64,000 nucleotides of DNA from Lenzites betulinus (taxonomy: Eukaryota > Basidiomycota > Agaricomycetes > Polyporales > Polyporaceae). Positions 58,211-64,000 of the stretch are shown piece by piece (the stretch's first letter is position 1; each line of letters begins with the position of its first letter). The stretch spans positions 20,024-84,023 of the forward strand of contig JABYQU010000083.1 of the NCBI GenBank assembly GCA_022264855.1, in the 5' to 3' direction. Under the pieces are notes generated by a model. It did not search any database. It saw only the letters and a list, made by a program, of their open reading frames with translations, and was not told the DNA's origin. The translations under genes were made by a program, and so were the position numbers.

Positions 58211-59442
58211 TTACGACGCTCCATGCCCAATGCTGGGCAAGCTTCCACCATCCGAGCCGCTGTTGTCATCTGCACTGCTGGAAGCTGAGCTAGTACGGGT
58301 TGTCGACGGTGTGCTTCCAGTCCCCATAGCTCGCCGCTTGGCAGGGTTGAGTGGAGTGGTAAACGGATCTTCAAAGGTCCATTTTCGCTTGCGGTTCTCC
58401 GGGGTTGAAGGTTCTGTTAGTATTAGTAGGTCAGCGCATCTGCATTGGTCGTACTTAAATCTGCGATACACTCACGATGAACTGGGATCGAACTATGTGA
58501 ACGCGGGAAGTAGGTCACATTCTCTATAGAAAGGCAGAAGTTCACGGCGACCATGGTTGGTGCTGCGCGCTCAACAGATGTAAGCTGACCTACAACAGAG
58601 GCATTCGATCCCTCGTTCGGCGGCAGAGGTTTCTTTGCATTCTTGAAGCGACCGGCATCTGGGATCTGTACTATAACAGAGAGATGGCCGGGGTTGGAGT
58701 CCCGGAGCTGTTGAACAAACTGAGTGGCACGAATCTTGAAAGACGCGGGGCCGTCATCTTTGCGGCTAATATCATGGGCAGGCCCGTTAACTGTCATAAG
58801 CGGACACTTGCGCGCATCCGCATCTGGAGTATGAATCATCTATACATTCAGATAACTCAGTAACATATCCCTCTGCGAGGATGATCATCGATCAACATGT
58901 GGAATAATAAACTCACCCAGACAATATCCCCGATGAGGTCATAGTCAGTATAACTCGCATTGGCGCATAGCTCCGCGTCCTCTGTTGGGTGCGCAATCTA
59001 TAATATGATTCAATGAGTATTCGGCCGGGGACATGGTGAATTGGAGCTTACCATAGCCATCAGCGTAAATACACCATGGTCAGGGACTTCTGTGTCGTCT
59101 TTGTTGAAATATCTGTCAGTTTAGTATTGCAATGTTTTGATCAGTATTGAATCAGTATTGAATATCTTGTAGGATAGATTTGGGACAATGTAGTTGCACT
59201 CACCTGAGGCAAGCGGTCAAAGGCATGAGACCCTCACCCATCCAATAGGTAACGTCGTAGGTAATGGAACGGGGCTTTGCTGGATCTGCGAGGCGCGGAT
59301 TCTCCAACTTAATAGCAATACCAAAGATAGACGCAGAGCCAGGAGGATGCTGATTAGAGGATGTTGATCCAGAGGACCCCACATGCTGCTTAGGGCCTGG
59401 GCTACTACCAGAGGGAGATGAGAACACAGTACGGCGAGGCAT
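58211..59442 (-). CDS. unknown protein gene downstream of the Helitron helicase
   Basis: Five exons, complement(58211..58413, 58476..58839, 58917..58997, 59052..59112, 59204..59442), 315 aa. Unrecognised family. A Ser/Pro/Gly-rich N-terminus (1-38) leads to a compact region (about 39-240) with alternating beta-like segments: SASIFGIAIKLENPRL, ITYDVTYWMGEGLMP, GVFTLMAMIAH, DYDLIGDIVWMIH and ASVVGQLTSVERAAPTMVAVNF. The tail is basic then Ser-rich (ENRKRKWTFEDPF, NPAKRR), NLS-like. The last intron has a perfect ACTAAC branch site. It lies on the same strand, 254 bp downstream of the helicase gene, so it may be an accessory Helitron gene. The beta-rich core recalls an OB-type nucleic-acid-binding fold, but that is speculation. 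Confidence 0.65.
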
Positions 59443-59696
59443 GGTGAAGAACTGAGTTTGGAAAGCAGATCTTGGAGCGAGGAGCAATGAGCTCTGTCGG
59501 TGGCATTTTATATGTGCTGGCTGCCAAAGTGCACCAAAGTTCTTTCGCTTTCGAGAACATCGTGGCCTGTGATGGCCAGAACATTGCACGAATATTCGAG
59601 ACATGACTCGCAGGGACCAAGTCAACTACAAATCTACTACTATTAAGCGCTAAGCAGCCGCCGGTGCACACAGTTTATTACGGGTTATTACATGTT

Positions 59697-62600
59697 TTAA
59701 TCTAACAAAACCTCTGGATACACGATGTTGGTTGTAGTCCCGTCGCTGCCCTCGGGCAGAAGAATATGGATGCGACGCGAGGAACTGGCACGCGATAGCG
59801 CAACGTATAACTGCCCATGGGTGAATACGGGGATGCGTAGATCTATCCCAACGTACTTGACAGACTGGCCTTGTGCTTTATTGATCGACATAGCGAACGC
59901 TAGTCGCACTGGGAATTGGTGTCGAGAGAGCTTGAAAGGGAAGACGGTGGATGATGGATTGAGTGTGATGCGTGGGATGAGAGCAACTTCGCCATGACGG
60001 TGCCCCCCAATGAGCTCGACCTCGAGTACCCGGTTAGTCATGCGACGTATAATCATGCGAGTCCCATTGCATAGACCTCGGGATGGGGCTAGATTGCGCA
60101 GTAGTATAACGGGGCTCCCGACCTTAAGGCGAAGCTCTCCGAGTGGCAGGCCAGAAGCCTTGAGGGAGCGGAGGTACTCTGCTGGATAGCCAGCGTCGTC
60201 ATCAGGGTCGGCTCCTGGCTCGAGAATGATCTTGTCGATAGAGTGATAGATCTGCTCCTCACCCGGCATGCGGTCAAGCACTCGGTGGTTAATGTCGTCG
60301 ACGTCTTCGTTGCGAGCTGAGAGGATGGTTCGATGAAGGAAGAAGTCAGCAGGGGGGAGCGCGCTGCCAGGGAAGGGGGATAAGCCGTCGTAGACCGTAT
60401 CAATCAGTGCATCCACATTGCCACAGCGGCGCATATAGTCAGGAATGGCAATCTTGCTGTGGTCGTCTTGATGGTGTGCATGACCATGCCCGACATCAAG
60501 AAGCCACCGTGCAAATTCGAGGTTGTCTTCATGTCCTTCGAGGCGCATATTCCGATGAAGATGAAGGACCTGGACATGCTGCCACAGGTATGAGCGACGC
60601 AGGCTTGCAGCAACAATGTCTTCACGGGAACCTCGAACGACTACTGGCAGGATCTGCTGAAAGTCGCCTCCAAAGACCATTGTAATCCCGCCGAAGGGTT
60701 TGTCAACATTGAGGAGGTCACGGAGTGTTCGGTCGACCGCCTCGGGAGCATAGCGATGCTGATTTGCGGCCTCGTCCCAGATGATCAAACTTGTATGGCG
60801 GAGCATGTCTGCATACTGACTCTCCTTTGGGATAGCGCAGGTCGAGTCCGCATTAATTTGCTCAACTGGAATCTTGAATCTTGAATGTGCGGTGCGACCT
60901 CCACGGAGGAGGAGTGATGCAAGACCTGACGAAGCTACACAAAGGACGATGAGCCCCTCTCCGCGAATCTACATACTGGATGTTAGCTTTGGGGCGGTAA
61001 GTATAACGGGAGCGGAAATCTACCTTGTGGCATAGAGCTTCGTACACAAAGGTCTTGCCAGTGCCACCGGGCCCATTGATGAAGAAGACCTTGCTGCGGT
61101 GCCGTAGGACACAGTCGACGATCTGGTCGAAGGCCGAACGCTGCTCAGGGTTTAGCTGTGCAACTCGGAGGGCTGCAGCCTGGCGCTCATCCTGAGGGTC
61201 GTAGTCGAGCTGCTCACTGATGTATGGGTTCTCCACCTCAGCACCCCAGTTGCGTGATGGGGTCGGCATCCCGGGATACCGTTGGAGCGAGCTTCCCTGC
61301 TCATTCAAGAGCTTCTCAAGGAGGAAGAGTCCATAGTCATAGATGTCGTCTTCGGAGGCATCCTGGCGGCCAAGCAGCCGTAGACGATGACGCAGATCGT
61401 CACAGATTGAGGACCGGAACTCGTTCCAGAGAGTGGCCGGCTGAGCAGGTTGACAGAAAAGGAGGATGGTAGCAAAGAGGTGTCGGAGGCGCGCACCAGT
61501 CTGCATCTCAGACGCCTCAGACAGGCATTCTCTCCATTCTCCATCGTCCTCGAGGAGTCCGCGCGCAACACAGGCTTCTTGAAAGGTACCGTAGACAGTG
61601 CCATTGAAGGTCCTCAAATCTTTGAAGGATGTGGGTCCGCGTATGACTGTCAGCAGGAGACGGAGGTAGAAAGCATCTCCCCCATTAGGTGAGATGAAAT
61701 ACAGCCTACCGAGCGCGAAGCCCTGTCGACGCTGATCCCATCGCTTTGCTGACGGTTTCCAGACAAAAAACTGTGGGATCTCCTGGTATGTGTGTTGGCG
61801 TGCAAGGTCTCCGAGAGCATCTTCACGTGTGTTCAGCTCGAAGAACGCGGTGAGCATTGTACGTTCATTAGCTGCGCGCTCCTGCACAACCTCCGGGCTC
61901 TCGTTGGGGTTATAAGTCACCAGGTGGTGGCCTGGCAGGTGGACTTGTAGCCGCACCACGTTGGGACTCTGCTCATGGAGGTTGAAGTGAAAGGTCTGCC
62001 AGACAGCCTCCGGAGCGGAAACGTAGCGAGCATCGAGGTAGGTCTTGATCTCATTGCGCCGGTCAATCTCGAGTGTTGCACGGTCGTGGCCTTTATGAAT
62101 GTACTTTGTGATGTACTTGACGGACGCAAAAGTGACCGAGCACTCAACGTTGATGTGACAGTTGTATCGCACCAGGAGGTAAGGGTTGTATGGGACTATC
62201 CACCGATTGTCGACCATGTGCTGGTTGATAGGGTAGGCCCGGCCGTCGTCGGGTCTGCAGTAACGCGGGTAGCCGTCAGTATCCAAGGATGTAGAGGCTT
62301 CAAACGGCTTTGGAAAGCCTTTAGTACATCGCCCATTCTCCATGCAGGGTGCTGAGGGATTGAGCGCTCCGCAGGGACCATGCACCATGCGTGACTTGAC
62401 CGTCTCGAAGAGCAACGGCTCAGTCTGAGGATCGGGCCATGTTGCTCGAATGAGTGAGTCGACGGAGGCTGGATCGAGAAGTTTGTCCCGACGGTCGAGG
62501 AAGATGAGTAGGTGGATGTGGGGGAGTCCGCGCTTTTGGAACTCGATTGTATATATGTGTGCGACAACGTGGCCGAAGATTCCGTCCTTGAGAATATCGC

Positions 62601-63363
62601 GCAGGAGGGCCTTCTTCTTCAGCTGAAAGACACGGGCAATGAGGTCTGGACGGTCACTGGGTGTCTGACCCGGAAGGAGCTCACGCTCAACCTCAGGCCA
62701 GCGGGGGTTTGCCGTCATTGTTAGAAAGATATCGATGTTTCGATAGTACCGAGCAATCGCCATGCCATCCTGGAATAGCTGCTGCATGTGCCGTGGGCTA
62801 CCGGTGAAGGAGGACGGGAGGACGATCAGCTGGCCAAGCTCGTTCAGATCCACTTCATGTCCACCACGCAGTGCATCTTCGAGTCCACTATAAACCACTG
62901 CGCGCAGCTGCTGCTGGTTCTGACGGAGATAGCGGAGGCGGTTCTGCTCTGCAGCAGCCCACATATCGACGATATACTGTTGAAATAGGCGGCCGCCATG
63001 CAGAATGGTGGAGAATTCTTCGGGGCGGACTTGCAGCTGATAGGCGTAGAAGCGGGTTTGAGACATGCGACGCTTTCCGTCGCTCATGCGGAGGTCCCAG
63101 TGCCACCCATGCGTTCCAAAAGGGAACAGTAGTGTGTAGTGCAGGGGGGCGTATGCCGGATGTGCTTCATGAATCCGCTGCAGGGCACCGGAGCGTCGCC
63201 GAAGAATGATGTCACGCCCGTCATTTGCGCGAGTCTCCCCCTCTGCACCAGGTAGAATGACTGCAACATCGTCAGAAGAGGGCAGGTTATATCGACGTCG
63301 GTCCCGAGTTGGTTGCACAGCAAGTCGGACTGCCAGGTCGGCGTCCTCTTGAAGCGACAGCAC
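59697..63363 (-). CDS. Helitron transposase: Rep (HUH) plus PIF1-like helicase, 5' end not resolved
   Basis: Two exons seen, complement(59697..60968, 61024..63363), 1203 codons with no internal stop. The Helitron_like_N/Rep part has the HUH motif GLPHIHLLIF and, about 150 residues later, the two-tyrosine motif KYITKYIHKGHDR. The helicase part has Walker A FFINGPGGTGKT, Walker B SLIIWDEA, GGDFQQILPVV and the C-terminal INKAQGQS and GQLYVALSRA motifs of PIF1/RecD2-type enzymes. It nicks one strand and replicates or moves the element by rolling circle. The 55-nt intron restores the helicase frame. Upstream of 63363 the frame meets a stop at once and the first in-frame ATG is about 90 codons in, so a 5' exon is missing, unresolved or lost. 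Confidence 0.92.
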
Positions 63364-63533
63364 TTGTTAAGACGATGCCCAGTGGTTCGCTTGTTAGGCT
63401 TTCAGCACAGGGACTTAGACGCTTCACACAGAGGGATCGAGGTTCAGAGGGGGGGTTCGAAGGGCGATAGATAACCAGGTCGAGCTGAGGTTCTCCTCAG
63501 CTCTCCTACTCGTATATATACATGTGAGACACT

Positions 63534-63670
63534 CTGTAACCATGAGGCGCAGCCTGCAGGTAACCACACCGTAGCCATAAGGTACTGAAACGCGTAGCAG
63601 AAACACACCGTAGCCATGAGGCACCGAAACACGTATCCAAAACACATGGTAACCACGAGGCAGAGTCCGT
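63534..63670. repeat. 39-bp tandem repeat, about 3.5 diverged copies
   Basis: Units at 63534-63568 (35 bp), 63569-63607, 63608-63646 (39 bp each, both beginning CCGTAGCCAT) and a partial unit from 63647. The two middle copies differ at about nine positions. Located just upstream of the Helitron ORF. Confidence 0.8.
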
Positions 63671-63768
63671 GACCGATCCCAGACATAATCGTGTGACCAA
63701 CCGTCACTGAAGCACGTACGGTTGTAACATAACCCCCTTTCTATGGTAGGAAGTCGCCCTCGACTTCT

Positions 63769-63999
63769 TCAGATGTTGTCTCGGAAGTGTCGAGTCTCCG
63801 GTGAGCGCGGAGGAGAGCGAGGGGACGCAGTTCCGAACCAAGGGCAGTCCGCGTCGAGATGTCCTGCACCCCACATCCTGCACCAACGACACTGTCTCTG
63901 GGGACAGTATAGCGTTCCGTGGCCGACGATGACGCAGTTGAGGCAGAACTGTTCATTGGCTATTGCGTCGAGGATGGGGTATCGGCTAGTAGTCGCGTT
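63769..63999 (-). CDS. partial ORF with two zinc knuckles, runs off the right edge
   Basis: Frame open from the window edge to a TGA at 63769, 76 residues seen. It contains C-x2-C-x4-H-x4-C (CLNCVIVGHGTLYC) and at once a second, slightly longer C-x2-C-x6-H-x4-C (CRWCRMWGAGHLDADC), followed by a Pro/Arg/Ser tail. Tandem CCHC knuckles are typical of retroelement gag proteins and of cellular RNA- or ssDNA-binding proteins. The start lies outside the window. It may belong to another mobile element or to the missing 5' part of the Helitron unit, on the same strand. Confidence 0.55.
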   Translation of the reverse strand, partial: NATTSRYPILDAIANEQFCLNCVIVGHGTLYCPQRQCRWCRMWGAGHLDADCPWFGTASPRSPPRSPETRHFRDNI

Positions 64000-64000
64000 T

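Noticed and set aside
63424..63707. Minus-strand frames with repeated Tyr/Gly/Val motifs over the tandem repeat
   Set aside because: They are translations of the 39-bp repeat in different frames, with no start or domain.
1..64000. CRISPR array, rRNA genes, bacterial-type operons
   Set aside because: No regularly spaced direct repeats with unique spacers, no rRNA-like sequence, and gene structure is eukaryotic throughout.

Overview
The window is nuclear DNA of a filamentous basidiomycete, most likely an Agaricomycete (a polypore-type wood-decay fungus is my guess, not shown). The evidence is a class I hydrophobin, many introns of about 47-65 nt with GTRNGT donors, CTRAY-like branch sites and NAG acceptors, short exons (down to 11-18 nt), and compact genes in divergent and convergent pairs. 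I joined exons by hand. Every CDS reported with an exon list is a multiple of three and open from its start to its stop, except for the 5' end of the Helitron gene and the one edge-truncated gene.

Left part (1-17 kb): a small membrane protein and a C2H2 zinc-finger protein; a 76-aa ORF; a DUF1295 (steroid-reductase-like) membrane enzyme divergent from SDE2; a 12-exon MFS drug-type transporter; about 2 kb with no gene I can support; an orphan Copia-type gag ORF flanked by repeats of its own 3' end; and a mitochondrial trimethyllysine dioxygenase (carnitine synthesis).

Middle (17-38 kb): CSE1 (importin-alpha export) divergent from the hydrophobin; a CoA-type Nudix hydrolase divergent from VPS34 (PI3-kinase, autophagy and endosomes); VPS34 convergent with a fused dethiobiotin synthetase/DAPA aminotransferase (biotin synthesis); this gene divergent from a MARVEL-domain membrane protein; then a stand-alone helical protein resembling the N-terminus of fungal NLR/STAND proteins, followed by a 441-bp TIR element with a perfect 8-bp target duplication.

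Right part (38-64 kb): a 961-aa proline-rich coiled-coil protein; CWH43 (GPI-anchor lipid remodelling), convergent and only 51 bp from the AP-3 beta subunit; a Q-rich ARID protein of SWI1 type (SWI/SNF chromatin remodelling); about 3.8 kb of GC-rich DNA without a gene; and a Helitron region with a Rep/PIF1-helicase gene, a co-oriented unknown gene downstream, short tandem repeats, and a zinc-knuckle ORF running off the right edge.

Most of the window is ordinary housekeeping sequence. The parts that deserve a second look are the three mobile-element zones (13.8-14.9 kb, 37.7-38.2 kb, 58-64 kb) and the lone NLR-like N-terminal domain beside one of them.
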